53,082 bases of DNA from a bacterium (GCA_035945995.1 DASYZR010000063.1:1-53082), one strand, 5' to 3'; numbered from the stretch's first letter, positions 22,542-31,955 are shown. A program made the numbers and translations. The notes: generated by a model from the sequence alone, not told the origin.

Positions 22542-23618
22542 GTGGCGGAGATTGCGGTGGTCGGCTGCGGGGCGATCGGCGGACTCGCCGGCTTCTACAT
22601 GGCCCGGGCCGGTGAAGAGGTCCTGTTTATCGATGAGAACGCCGATCACGTGCGGGCGATCCGCGAGCGCGGGATCTCAATCAACGGCGTGCACGGGCCG
22701 GCGTCGATCGGCCCTCAGCGCGCGTGCACGCCCGAGGAGCTCGCCAAACCGCTCGACGGCCTGATCTTCCTGGCGTGCAAATCGCAGGCGACGGACGCGG
22801 CGGCGCGGAGCATCGCCCCGCGGCTCGGTGAGGCGGCGTGCGTGGTCTCGCTGCAAAACGGGATGAACGAGGAGACGATTGCCGGCATCGTGGGCCACGG
22901 GCGCACGATGGGCGCCCTGCCGGACTACGGCGGCGCGTATTTGGAGCCGGGCGTGCTCGAGGCCGTGCACGAGGGCATCGTGTACGTCGGCGAGCTGGAC
23001 GGCGCCCTGACGCCGCGCGTCCGCGAGGCGGCGCGCCTCCTCGGCCTGGGCCCGAACGTATGCGAGCTGCTGACGGACATCGTCGGGCGGGTCTGGACCA
23101 AGCAAGTGTACAATTCGCAGATCGTTCCGACGGCGCTCGTCGACGACACGATCGTGAACGTGTTGGGCCGCCGGGACATGCAGCGGCTCGCCGGCGCGGC
23201 GGTTCGCGAGGCGATGCGGGTCGCGGACGCCGCGCGCGTTCACATCCAGGCCGACCCGTGGTTCGAGCCGGCGTTGTACCGGCCGGACACCACGGCCGGC
23301 ACGGCGCGGCTGCTCGCCGCCTACGACCGTCTGGTCGAGCACCTCGGCGGCCACCAGGTGACGGCGGGGCCGGGCGGGTACCGGTACGTCAAGCGGGCGA
23401 GCGGCATTCACTGGGACATCGTCTACCGCCGGCGGAGGAGCGAGGCGGCCTATCTCACCGTCGCCTGCGTCGCCGGCCAATACGGCGTGCCGGTCCCGCT
23501 CAACGCCCGGATCGTGCAGATGCTCGGCGAGGTCGAAGCGGGCCGGCGCGACCTGGGATGGCACAACGTCGACGAGCTGACGGCGTACGCGCGGCGGATC
23601 GGCGCCGCCCTGCCGTAG
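22542..23618 (+). CDS. 2-dehydropantoate 2-reductase family protein (PanE/ApbA-like)
   Basis: A 358-residue NADPH-dependent ketoacid reductase-like protein. The dinucleotide motif IAVVGCGAIGGLAG is at the N-terminus; LACKSQATDAAA and VVSLQNGMNEE are standard for the family; VWTKQVYNS holds the catalytic Lys. It is longer than E. coli PanE (about 300). GTG at 22542 has a GGGAGGTG ribosome site. Operon position after a peptide-type importer and an M20D hydrolase suggests reduction of a 2-oxo acid released in catabolism rather than pantothenate synthesis; this is inference. The convergent GH31 gene ends about 50 bases away. Confidence 0.85.
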   Translation: MAEIAVVGCGAIGGLAGFYMARAGEEVLFIDENADHVRAIRERGISINGVHGPASIGPQRACTPEELAKPLDGLIFLACKSQATDAAARSIAPRLGEAACVVSLQNGMNEETIAGIVGHGRTMGALPDYGGAYLEPGVLEAVHEGIVYVGELDGALTPRVREAARLLGLGPNVCELLTDIVGRVWTKQVYNSQIVPTALVDDTIVNVLGRRDMQRLAGAAVREAMRVADAARVHIQADPWFEPALYRPDTTAGTARLLAAYDRLVEHLGGHQVTAGPGGYRYVKRASGIHWDIVYRRRRSEAAYLTVACVAGQYGVPVPLNARIVQMLGEVEAGRRDLGWHNVDELTAYARRIGAALP

Positions 23619-23667
23619 ACGCACGATTTCGTCGGTCCACCGCGCGCGGGCCCCTCGAACGCGGCGC

Positions 23668-25923
23668 TCACTCGACCGTCAGGCAATCGACGCCGCCGTC
23701 ACGCCGCTCCACCCGCACATCCCCCAGCGGGGACACGCGCACGCGGTTGGCCAGGGGATGAATGCGGCAACCGTCCCCACGAACGGTCAGCTCGAACGCG
23801 GATCCGGACAGCGCGAGTTCCACCCGGGGCAGGCCAAACACGACAAGTTCCGACAGCTCCGCACCGGCCTCGAGTTCGCCCGCGTGCTGCGCTGCGGGCC
23901 CGAGCGGCAGGAGACACCCGTCCCGGCCGTACAGCGGCATCCGGTCGAGGGGCACCCGCTGCTCGATCGTCGCCGGTCCGCGAAGGGTCCGCCTGCCCCG
24001 CGCGGCGTCGAACCGCGGGGCATCGGAGAGATCGAACCACGTCCCCGCCGGCAGGTAGATCCGCGCCTGTCCCCCGGGCCGCACCACCGGTGCGACCAGT
24101 AGTGACGGACCGAGCATGTATTGCTCGTCGAATGCCGCGGCCGGCCGGTCGTCGGGGAACGCGAGCGGCATCGCGCGCATCACCGGCAGGCCCGTCGTCG
24201 AGGCCGCGATCGCGCACGACTCGAGATAGGGCAGCAACCGGTACCGCCATTCCAGCCATCCTCGGACAATCCGCTCCGCCTCTTCGCCGAAGTGCCACGG
24301 CTCCCGCGGCGTCGTGCCGTGGAACCGCGTGTGCGAGCACATCACGCCGGCCTGCACCCAGCGCACGTACAGCTCCGGCGCCGGGGACGGACCGAAGAAC
24401 CCGCCGATGTCGTGGCTGTAGTAGGGGGCCCCGCTCATGCCCCACGAGAGCCCGCCCCGGATGCTCGCCGCGAGCCCTTCCCAATCGGCCTGCGGGTCGC
24501 CGCCCCACTGCACCGGGTACCGTTGACTGCCCGTCCATCCCGAGCGTCCCCAGACGATCGCCCCGCCCGTCGCGTAGCGGGCGGTCGACTCGTACACGCA
24601 CCGGTTGTAGAGCACCGGGTACACGTTGTGGAGGCGCGACCCCCGCTCGCCGTTGTGGGCGCGCGCGTCCTCGGGAATCTGCTCGCCGAAGTCGGTCTTC
24701 ATCACGTCCACGCCGGCCTCGAACAACGGACGGTGCGCGTCGCGATACCACGCATACGCGTCGGGATTCGTGAAGTCCACGAGCCCGCTCGGCGGAAGCG
24801 GCGTGAGCAGGGATCCGAACGGCTCGTCGTCCCACGCGTACACGTACGGCGCGCCCTGCGCGTCGCGCAGAAAATACCCGCGCTGCGCGAGCTCGGCGAA
24901 GCGCGGGTTGTGAATCGAAACATACGGGTACTCCCACAGGCACAAGCGAAAGCCGAGCGCCTTCACGTTGCGGATGAATCCGCCGGGATCCGGATACCGG
25001 TCGGGGTCCCACTCGAACGCAAAGCGGGTCTCAACTTTGAGCCAGGCCCGCCCGTCCAGCACAAGGACGTCGCAGGGGATACGCCGCTGCCGGAGCGTTC
25101 TCGCCGCGTCGAGCGCCTCATCGGCCGTCCGGTAGAAGGCCCTCGACATCCACACGCCCAGGCTCCACCGCGGCGGGACGGGCGCGCGGCCGGTGACGTG
25201 CGTAAACCGGTCCAGCAGGCCGGCGGGCGTCTCTGCGGTCAGGAGAAAGAGATCGAGCCCCGGCTCCTCGACGAGGACGACGTACGCCCGGTGGGACCAT
25301 TCCGGGTAGCCGACGCCGTGCACCACCCGGGCCGGGGTATTGATGAACACGCCCCACCCGGCAGGGCTCCAGGCAAACGGCACGTTCTTGTACGACGCCT
25401 CCGCGTTCACGCCCCAGGCATCCTCGTTCCAGGACACGACCCGCTGCCCGCGGCGGTTCAGCGGGCCGTACTTCTCGCCGAGCCCGTACACCGCTTCCCC
25501 GCTCCCCAGGGCGAACGCCGCCACCGACGCCGGCGGGCGTGCCGTCTCGCACACGCCGAACGCCGGAAGCCGGAGTCCGCCGTGGATGTGGCCGTCGTCC
25601 GCGGCCTCGAGCACGACGCGATTCTCACGGAGCAGGCGCACGCGCAGCGGGGCGGGACGAAGCTCGAGGACGACGTCCCCGGCGGCGACGCGGCACCCGT
25701 CGCCCGTCTCGCGGCACTCCAGGTCGACGGGGGTGGGGGCCGCGGCCAGCAGGCCGTAGTCGGGCCCGGAGCCGCTCCCCCATCGCAGGCGGAGAATCCC
25801 CGGTGCATACGACGCGACCTCGAGCGGACCCGCGTCGGTCGCGAAGCGCGCCGCGTGGCGCGTCGTGGCCTCGAGCCGGAGCGATTCGAGCCGGCGAAAC
25901 GCGCGAAACGGATCGTACCGCAC
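23668..25923 (-). CDS. Glycoside hydrolase family 31, alpha-xylosidase-like (YicI type)
   Basis: A 751-residue retaining alpha-glycosidase. The start is GTG at 25923, which shares a base with the upstream gene stop (TAGTG); an in-frame ATG at 25980 would overlap that gene by 58 bases. The nucleophile lies in VDVMKTDFGEQIP (Asp about residue 411) and the acid/base in PVQWGGDPQADWEGL (Asp about 476). This 65-residue spacing and the KTDFGE context match E. coli YicI (416 and 482), so alpha-xylosidase activity is the best guess; alpha-glucosidase remains possible. No signal peptide is present, so it should act on imported oligosaccharides in the cytoplasm. It ends the GMC-importer-isomerase operon. 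Confidence 0.88.
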   Translation of the reverse strand: MRYDPFRAFRRLESLRLEATTRHAARFATDAGPLEVASYAPGILRLRWGSGSGPDYGLLAAAPTPVDLECRETGDGCRVAAGDVVLELRPAPLRVRLLRENRVVLEAADDGHIHGGLRLPAFGVCETARPPASVAAFALGSGEAVYGLGEKYGPLNRRGQRVVSWNEDAWGVNAEASYKNVPFAWSPAGWGVFINTPARVVHGVGYPEWSHRAYVVLVEEPGLDLFLLTAETPAGLLDRFTHVTGRAPVPPRWSLGVWMSRAFYRTADEALDAARTLRQRRIPCDVLVLDGRAWLKVETRFAFEWDPDRYPDPGGFIRNVKALGFRLCLWEYPYVSIHNPRFAELAQRGYFLRDAQGAPYVYAWDDEPFGSLLTPLPPSGLVDFTNPDAYAWYRDAHRPLFEAGVDVMKTDFGEQIPEDARAHNGERGSRLHNVYPVLYNRCVYESTARYATGGAIVWGRSGWTGSQRYPVQWGGDPQADWEGLAASIRGGLSWGMSGAPYYSHDIGGFFGPSPAPELYVRWVQAGVMCSHTRFHGTTPREPWHFGEEAERIVRGWLEWRYRLLPYLESCAIAASTTGLPVMRAMPLAFPDDRPAAAFDEQYMLGPSLLVAPVVRPGGQARIYLPAGTWFDLSDAPRFDAARGRRTLRGPATIEQRVPLDRMPLYGRDGCLLPLGPAAQHAGELEAGAELSELVVFGLPRVELALSGSAFELTVRGDGCRIHPLANRVRVSPLGDVRVERRDGGVDCLTVE

Positions 25924-27245
25924 TACCGAATCGCGCCCTCCGTCGACGGAGGGAGGACCCGCAGGCCGAGCCACGCGCACAATTCAGTCAGCACGTCTTC
26001 GACGTCGCCCATGCCCCAGGCAAAGTGGTGCGGGATGCGGTGGTTGAGCACGCTCGCGACAAACTCGCGGGCCGAGATCGCCGTCCCTCCCCACCGCAGG
26101 TCTCCAACGGTCCCGGTCACCCCGTCGTACCCGTCCCGGCCCGCGTGAACCGTCCCCGCGTAGACCACCGCCTGCGCCTCTTCGAGAAACCGCACGCCGC
26201 TCGCCGGGCCCGGCCGGAGCCGCATATGGCGCACCGCGGGAACGCCCCGGTTGAAGTGGGCGATGAGCCGGGTCTCCCCCGCCGCCCAGGCGCGCGGCGC
26301 GTTCCCGCAGTGCCAGAATATGAGGTCCTCCCCCTGCACGTGCGTCAGGTCGAGCAGGACCGCCGGCCGCGCGGTGACCGCGGCCATCGCCACCATCGCC
26401 GCAAGCCCTGAGGCGTCCCCTTCACAGGCCATCGGGACCCCCCGGTCTCCCAGCCAGGCGAACGCCGCGCACGCCATGGTGCCCGCGGTGTCGGGCAGCT
26501 CGGGCCAGCAGCGCAGAGCGACACCGTCGTATCCGCGTGCGAGCGCGGCGAGCGCGAGCTCGAGCCGGACCGATCGGCGGAGCGTCTCGATCGGGAGGTC
26601 GGACGGCTCGGCGAGTTCGGTGAGACGCGCGTCCACCTCGTCGTCGGGAATCCGGGAGAGCGTCTCGAACACCGCCTCGAGCGGGGCTTGGTCGACGCGT
26701 ATGGAGAGGGCCGGCCGTTGATCGAACCGGAAGAACCCGGGCGCCGCCCCGCCGATCCACAGGAGCCGGCCGCGCGTGAGCGCCCGCCACCCGCGCGCGG
26801 CACGCAGGAGCCGGTCGAGCCGGCGCGGCACCACGGGGTCGTCGGGAGCACCGTACAGCCAGACGAGCGGAGCGGGGCGGGCGCGGCGAAGGCTCATGCT
26901 GAGGTTGAGTCCGCACAGCGCGTTCTGCGGAAGGGGCCCCGCAGTCGTCGCCTCCGGCAGCGCCCACAGCGCGAGCGGGACCGGCACATCGAGCAGCGGC
27001 GTGACCACGTCGCCGGTCGCGAACGTCACGTGCTGGACCAGAAGCAGGTCCAGATCCGCGCGGCGCGCCTCGGCGGCACAGGCGCGCGCCTGGGCACCGT
27101 CGGTCGCGGGCTCGGACGCGTAGGCCAACTCAAAGCCGAGCCGCGGAGCAAGATCGGCGAGGGTGCGGCGGCTCGCCTCCCACAACCCCATCCGGGCGCC
27201 CCGGAAGAGGGGCCGGACGATGGGGACGTATCCCACCCTGATCAT
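25923..27245 (-). CDS. L-fucose/L-arabinose isomerase-like protein
   Basis: A 440-residue protein with the layout of the fucose/arabinose isomerase fold: two N-terminal Rossmann-like domains (VGYVPIVRPLFRGARMGLWEAS, DLDLLLVQHVTFATGDVVTPLL, then VALRCWPELPDTAGTMACAAFAWL and GVPMACEGDASGLAAM) and a C-terminal barrel (DLTHVQGEDLIFWHCGNAPRAW). The Glu, Asp and His residues in these motifs are the type that bind the catalytic Mn2+ in this family. It sits between an importer and a YicI-like xylosidase, so isomerisation of a released sugar is likely. Homologues of this fold also include sulfoquinovose isomerases, so the exact sugar is open. ATG at 27245 is 12 bases after the permease stop. Confidence 0.78.
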   Translation of the reverse strand: MIRVGYVPIVRPLFRGARMGLWEASRRTLADLAPRLGFELAYASEPATDGAQARACAAEARRADLDLLLVQHVTFATGDVVTPLLDVPVPLALWALPEATTAGPLPQNALCGLNLSMSLRRARPAPLVWLYGAPDDPVVPRRLDRLLRAARGWRALTRGRLLWIGGAAPGFFRFDQRPALSIRVDQAPLEAVFETLSRIPDDEVDARLTELAEPSDLPIETLRRSVRLELALAALARGYDGVALRCWPELPDTAGTMACAAFAWLGDRGVPMACEGDASGLAAMVAMAAVTARPAVLLDLTHVQGEDLIFWHCGNAPRAWAAGETRLIAHFNRGVPAVRHMRLRPGPASGVRFLEEAQAVVYAGTVHAGRDGYDGVTGTVGDLRWGGTAISAREFVASVLNHRIPHHFAWGMGDVEDVLTELCAWLGLRVLPPSTEGAIR

Positions 27246-27257
27246 CCCGGGCTGGCC

Positions 27258-28091
27258 CTACCCTTTCACCGCGCCCGCGGTGAGCCCGCGGATCACGAGC
27301 CGCTGCCCGGCCAGGATCACGCCGACGATCGGGATCGTCGCCAGCAGCACCGCCGCGGAAATCACGCCCCAGGGGAACGCGAACTCGCCTTGGAAGAGCG
27401 CGATCCCCACGGTGATCGTGCGCATCTCGGTGCTGCTGGTGAGCGTCAGCGCGACCAGAAACTCGTTCCAGGTGTTCACGAACACGATGATGCCCGCGGT
27501 GACGAGTCCCGGGGCCGCGAGCGGCGCGATGATCCGCCACAGGGTCTCCACCCGGCTGCACCCGTCGATCGACGCCGCTTCTTCGAGGTCGCGCGGGATC
27601 TCGCGGAAGAACGCCGTCAGGATGAAGATCGCGACCGGCAGCGACCAGGTGATGTACGGACCGATCAGGCCGCCGTAGGTATTCAAGAGCCCCAGCCCGC
27701 GGACGAGCACGTACAGCGGCACGATCACCGTGATCAACGGAATCATGGCGACCGTGAGGATCCCGAGCAAGACGATCCGGCTCCCGGGAAACCTGAGGCG
27801 CGCGAACGCATAGGAGGCGAAGACCGCCAGGAACAGGCAGAGCACCGTCGAGGTGATCGAGACGATGCAGCTGTTGAGGAGGAACCGGCCGAACGGATTC
27901 CCGCTGAACACGTGGACGTAGTTGGTCAGGGTCGGCGCGTGCGGCAGGTAGGTCACCGGAAACTGGTACAGCTCGCGTTCGGTCTTGAGCGAGGTGAGCA
28001 GCGTCCAGACGTACGGGCCGACGGAGTAGGCGACGACCAGAACGACGAGCGCCGCGAAGGCGATCCTGCCGAGGGGGCGCCGGCCGGCCAT
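27258..28091 (-). CDS. Sugar ABC transporter permease (MalG-like)
   Basis: A 277-residue inner-membrane subunit. Typical MalG features are YSVGPYVWTLLTSLKTERELY near the N-terminus, the FARLRFPGSRIVLLG segment and the EAA loop EEAASIDGCSRVETLWRIIAP. ATG at 28091 lies 3 bases after the stop of the paired permease. Second membrane component of the importer encoded between 27.3 and 30.3 kb. Confidence 0.92.
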   Translation of the reverse strand: MAGRRPLGRIAFAALVVLVVAYSVGPYVWTLLTSLKTERELYQFPVTYLPHAPTLTNYVHVFSGNPFGRFLLNSCIVSITSTVLCLFLAVFASYAFARLRFPGSRIVLLGILTVAMIPLITVIVPLYVLVRGLGLLNTYGGLIGPYITWSLPVAIFILTAFFREIPRDLEEAASIDGCSRVETLWRIIAPLAAPGLVTAGIIVFVNTWNEFLVALTLTSSTEMRTITVGIALFQGEFAFPWGVISAAVLLATIPIVGVILAGQRLVIRGLTAGAVKG

Positions 28092-28094
28092 GGC

Positions 28095-29048
28095 TCAGTC
28101 GCGCGGCGCGAGCGCGCGATAATACATCGCGGCAAACCCCAGCGCCAGAAGAAGCAGGATCACCGACAGCGCGGCGCCGTACCCGAAGTTTAGGAACTGA
28201 AAGGTATTCTCGTACACATAGAAGGCGAACGTCTCCGTCGCGTTGCCGGGGCCGCCGCCGGTCATCGGGAAGATGATGTCGAACGCCTGCAGGGCCCCGA
28301 GCGTCCGCAGGACGAGCGAGACCAGGATCGCACCCTGCAGCAGCGGCAGCGTCACGGCGAAGAAGGCCCGCAGCGGCGAGGCGCCGTCGAGGCTGCTGGC
28401 CTCGTACAACTCCTCGGGGATGCTCTGCAGCCCCGCGAGCAGAATCAACGCCATGTAGGACGCCGCTCCCCATGAGGCCGCGGTGGCGACCGCCGCGAAC
28501 GCGAGATGCGGCGCCCCGAGCCAGATGACGGGGCGGCTGATGAGGCCGGCGCGGTGCAGCAGATCGTTGATCACGCCCGCGGAGTCGTTGAACAGCCACC
28601 GCCACATCTGGCCGGCGAGGGCCGGCGCCAGCGTCCAGGGAAGCAGGGTGACCGCCCGCACGACACCTTTGGCCCGCACGGTGCGGTTGACGACGAGGGC
28701 GATCCCCAACCCGAGCGCGAACTGCGCCGCCACCGTCACGACCACGTAGGCGAGCGTGACCCCGATCGCGTGCCCGGCCTCGGCATCCCGGAGCACCTGG
28801 GTGAAGTTCCGCAGCCCCACGAAAGGCACGCCCGCCTGCGGCTGGTCGAGTCGCAGACGGTGCAGACTGGTCCAGAAGGCGTTGACGATCGGGTAGAACG
28901 CGAACATTCCGAGGAACAGCAGGCACGGAAGAAGCAGGACGATCGCCAGCTCGGTTTCGGTCAGCTCGCCGGCCGTCCAACGGCGCAGCATCCGGGCGGG
29001 GCCGCCGGCCTCCGCGACCGCGAGGCGCCGCCCGAGCTGCCCGGCCAC
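28095..29048 (-). CDS. Sugar ABC transporter permease (MalF-like)
   Basis: A 317-residue inner-membrane subunit with an N-terminal cytoplasmic tail of about 35 residues, then helix 1 (ELAIVLLLPCLLFLGMFAFYPIVNAFW). The EAA loop is YEASSLDGASPLRAFFAVTLP. GTG at 29048 lies one base after the binding-protein stop; an internal ATG at about 28991 is a less likely start. With the neighbouring genes it forms a carbohydrate importer whose ATPase is not encoded here. Confidence 0.9.
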   Translation of the reverse strand: MAGQLGRRLAVAEAGGPARMLRRWTAGELTETELAIVLLLPCLLFLGMFAFYPIVNAFWTSLHRLRLDQPQAGVPFVGLRNFTQVLRDAEAGHAIGVTLAYVVVTVAAQFALGLGIALVVNRTVRAKGVVRAVTLLPWTLAPALAGQMWRWLFNDSAGVINDLLHRAGLISRPVIWLGAPHLAFAAVATAASWGAASYMALILLAGLQSIPEELYEASSLDGASPLRAFFAVTLPLLQGAILVSLVLRTLGALQAFDIIFPMTGGGPGNATETFAFYVYENTFQFLNFGYGAALSVILLLLALGFAAMYYRALAPRD

Positions 29049-29049
29049 G

Positions 29050-30324
29050 CTACCGGCTCAAGAGCGACCGGATCTCCCGGGCCATCCGTTTGACCGCATC
29101 GTCCGCGGACATCTGGTTCGTGAGCGCGGCCTGCAGGTTCGTCTGGATGATCGCGGACATCCGCGGGTAATCGGCGATCTGCGCCCGAGGCGTCGCGCTG
29201 AGCACGGCCTTGAGCATATCGGGCGCCTGAGGCGCGCGCCGCTTGACCTCCGGGTCGTCGAAGATGTCCTTCCGCGTCGGGACGGTGCTGAGTTGCAACG
29301 CCATGCTTTTCTCGGCCACCCGGCCCGTCATGAACTCGACGAACTTCCAGGCGGCCTCCTTGTGGCGCGAGAACGCGCTGATCGCCAGCTGCCATCCGCC
29401 GAGCGTGGACGCGCTGCGCCCCGCGGCCCCCTTGGGCAGCGGCGCGATGCCGACCTGGCCGGCGACCTTGGAGCCGCTCCCCTGGAACAGGTCGTAGGCG
29501 TACGTCCAGTTCCGAAGAAACACCGCGCGCCCCTCCTGGAACGCGATGCGCGAATCATCGGTAGAGAGCGTGGCGACCCCCGACGGCGAAACCTTGTCTT
29601 TGCGGACCAGATCGAGGATGAAGTTCAACGCCGCGACGCCTTTGGCGTTATCGACGATCACCTTGCCGCCCGGGTCGAGCACGTCGCCGCCGTTGCTCCA
29701 CAGCACTTCGTAGTAGAAGTCCGCGAGCGCCTCGATCTTAGCGCCCTGAAACAGGAAGCCGGCGAGTTGGGGGTCTTTCTCGCCCTCTGTGATCCGCTTC
29801 GCGGTCGCGATAAGCTCCTCCCACGTCGTCGGGACCTTCGCCCCGTATTTCGCGAGGAGATCCTTCCGGTAATAGAGGAGGCCGGCGTCGGTGTACCACG
29901 GCACGCCGTAGAGCCTGCCCCCGATGGTGTTCGCGCGGATCGCGCCGGGGAGGAAGACCGTTCGCTTATCGGGCGTGAACCACCGGTCGAGCGGGGCGAG
30001 CCAGCCGGCGGCCGCCATCGGGGCCGGCCAGATCACGTCGATGGCCAGGACGTCGACCGACGGATCTTTGGCCGCGAACAGCGTCACGTACCGGTTGTAT
30101 TGCTCGCCGGAGGTCCCGGGCAGGATCTGCAGATTCACCCGAATGCCCGGGTTCTGCCGCTCGAACTGTTGCGCCAACGGCCGGTAGACGTCTGAGACTG
30201 CCTGACCACCCTGTCCCAGCGTGGACCAGGTGATGGTCACCGGCGCTTGGGCCTGAGTCTGCGGGGAGATCGTCGCGATCGGCACAGCCACCGCTACGAG
30301 CACAGCCAGCGTGCGTGCGTTCAT
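29050..30324 (-). CDS. Sugar ABC transporter substrate-binding protein (family 1, trehalose/maltose-like)
   Basis: A 424-residue periplasmic protein with a Sec signal peptide (MNARTLAVLVAVAVPIATIS, cleavage near TQAQAP) and no lipobox. Family 1 marks are QFERQNPGIRVNLQ, the SVDVLAIDVIWPAPMAAAGWL segment seen in ThuE/LpqY-type trehalose or maltose binding proteins, YGVPWYTDAGLLYYRKDLL and LGGWQLAISAFSRHKEAAWKFVEFM. ATG at 30324 has a GGAGGGG-type site upstream. The downstream alpha-xylosidase suggests that xylosylated oligosaccharides are the ligand, which is inference. It lies 65 bases after the GMC oxidoreductase stop. Confidence 0.92.
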   Translation of the reverse strand: MNARTLAVLVAVAVPIATISPQTQAQAPVTITWSTLGQGGQAVSDVYRPLAQQFERQNPGIRVNLQILPGTSGEQYNRYVTLFAAKDPSVDVLAIDVIWPAPMAAAGWLAPLDRWFTPDKRTVFLPGAIRANTIGGRLYGVPWYTDAGLLYYRKDLLAKYGAKVPTTWEELIATAKRITEGEKDPQLAGFLFQGAKIEALADFYYEVLWSNGGDVLDPGGKVIVDNAKGVAALNFILDLVRKDKVSPSGVATLSTDDSRIAFQEGRAVFLRNWTYAYDLFQGSGSKVAGQVGIAPLPKGAAGRSASTLGGWQLAISAFSRHKEAAWKFVEFMTGRVAEKSMALQLSTVPTRKDIFDDPEVKRRAPQAPDMLKAVLSATPRAQIADYPRMSAIIQTNLQAALTNQMSADDAVKRMAREIRSLLSR

Positions 30325-30389
30325 GGTCCCCTCCTTCGTCCGGCGCCGGTGCTATTCGACGGGCCCGTTCGGTCCTCCCGGGCCGCCCG

Positions 30390-31955
30390 TCAGCGCAGTC
30401 GGTCCAGCAGATGGTCGCCCACCCGCAGGGTGTTGGCCATGATGGTGAGCGCGGGGTTTACGCCCCCGCTCGACACGAAGAAGCTGCCGTCCACGACGTA
30501 GAGGTTGTCGAGATCGTGCGCCTTGCAGTTGACGTCCAGGGCGGAGGAGGCGGGATCGCGTCCGAACCGCACCGTCCCGACCTGATGCGCTGTGCCGCCG
30601 ATCGGAATGTTCTTCCCGAGATAGAGCGCGCGGGGCAGCAGGTGGTCGTGGCACCCCACGCCCTCCAGCATCGCGCGGAGCTTGGCGTGGAGCCGTCGAT
30701 GGCCCTCCATGTTGGTTTCCTTGAGGTGCAGCACGATCGCGCCGTCGGCGGTGAGCGTCACCCGATTCTCGGGATCGGGAAGATCTTCGGACGTCAGCCA
30801 GAAATCCAGCGAGTGCCGCGCGATGACTTCGAGCGGCAACCCCGGCTTCCAGACCGCCCAATCCGGCGCTTCGGCCTTGATCATCTCCCCGTCGGACTTC
30901 CCCAGCATCTGGATGTGCCCCAGCGGGTAGTCCCAATCGTCGGCCCGATGATAGAAGTCGTTGAGCCCGAGCGTCTTCTGAAAGACGGTGGGGTTCGGCG
31001 TGGCGGAGATCGCCAGGACCGCCGAGTTGTTGTGGCGCATGTAGTGCCGGCCGACCACGTCCGAGCGGTTCGCCAGCCCGCGCGGATGCTTCTCGTTCGC
31101 CGACCGCAGCAGGAGGGCCGCCGAGTTCACGGCCCCGCACGCCACCACGACGATGCCGGCCGAGTACGCTTCCTCGGCCCCGTCGCGGTCGACGTGGACG
31201 GCGGTCACCTCCCGCCCGGACGCGCCGGTCTCCAGGCGGCGCACGTAGGCCCGCCTGAGGAGTTGCACGTTCGGATACCGCAGCGCCGGATCGACGCAGA
31301 TGACCTGCGCGTCGGCCTTGCCGTTGACCAGACACGGGAACCCGTCGAAGGCGCTGCACCGCACGCACGCGCTCGTATGGGTGGGGACGCCGTGCTCCTC
31401 GTCGAGCAGGATGCCGAGGGGAAGCGGAAACGGATGGTACCCGAGCCCTTCGAGACCGTCCGCGAGCTCCTGAATGCGCGGCTCGTGGCTGACCGGCGGA
31501 TACCGGTACGGCGCGCTCGCCGGCGGCTCGGTGGGATCGACGCCGTGCCGGCCGTGCACGCAGTACAGGTGCTCCGCCTCCGTGTAGTAGGGCTCGAAGT
31601 CCTCATAGCCGAGCGGCCACGCCGGGGAGATCCCGCCGTGGTGGCGGATCTCTCCGAAGTCCTCACGGCGCAGCCGCAGCAGGGCCGCGCCGTACATCTT
31701 GGTGTTGCCCCCGACGCAATAATGGATGCCCGGATGAAACGAGCCGCCGCGGCCGTCGTACCAGGTCTCATCGGCGCGGTACCTCGCCTCGACGAACACG
31801 GCGCGGGAGTCCCAGTTGTCCTTCTCCCGCCGCAGCCAGTCGCCGCGCTCCAGGAGGAGGATGCGCTTGCCTGACGGCGCCAGGCGGTACGCCAGCGTTC
31901 CGCCTCCGGCGCCGGTGCCGATGATGATCACGTCGAAGTGCCGCGTCTCAGACAC
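30390..31955 (-). CDS. GMC-family FAD-dependent oxidoreductase with cysteine cluster
   Basis: A 521-residue flavoenzyme of the glucose-methanol-choline family. The FAD-binding motif VIIIGTGAGGGTLAYRLA is at residues 9-26 and the second flavin motif near YCVGGNTKMYGAALLRL. The catalytic His is in GGTAHQVGT and the partner Asn in GGVNPALT near the C-terminus. Cys197, Cys200, Cys208 and Cys220 form a CxxC-x7-C-x11-C group, suggestive of a metal or Fe-S site as in some sugar dehydrogenases of this family. No signal peptide is seen. It leads the leftward sugar operon. Oxidation of a sugar, for example to a 3-keto sugar, is a plausible role by family knowledge and context, not proven. Confidence 0.87.
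   Translation of the reverse strand: MSETRHFDVIIIGTGAGGGTLAYRLAPSGKRILLLERGDWLRREKDNWDSRAVFVEARYRADETWYDGRGGSFHPGIHYCVGGNTKMYGAALLRLRREDFGEIRHHGGISPAWPLGYEDFEPYYTEAEHLYCVHGRHGVDPTEPPASAPYRYPPVSHEPRIQELADGLEGLGYHPFPLPLGILLDEEHGVPTHTSACVRCSAFDGFPCLVNGKADAQVICVDPALRYPNVQLLRRAYVRRLETGASGREVTAVHVDRDGAEEAYSAGIVVVACGAVNSAALLLRSANEKHPRGLANRSDVVGRHYMRHNNSAVLAISATPNPTVFQKTLGLNDFYHRADDWDYPLGHIQMLGKSDGEMIKAEAPDWAVWKPGLPLEVIARHSLDFWLTSEDLPDPENRVTLTADGAIVLHLKETNMEGHRRLHAKLRAMLEGVGCHDHLLPRALYLGKNIPIGGTAHQVGTVRFGRDPASSALDVNCKAHDLDNLYVVDGSFFVSSGGVNPALTIMANTLRVGDHLLDRLR

Noticed and set aside
23668-25923. GH31 protein considered as a sulfoquinovosidase (YihQ-like), given the nearby fucose-isomerase-like gene
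   Set aside because: The nucleophile context KTDFGE and the spacing to the acid/base match YicI-type alpha-xylosidase, and no sulfosugar kinase, aldolase or sulfonate exporter is nearby.
24121-26148. A 675-codon frame on the plus strand opposite the GH31 gene
   Set aside because: Antisense shadow of GH31 and the isomerase-like gene; composition is Arg/His/Pro-rich and no motif is visible.
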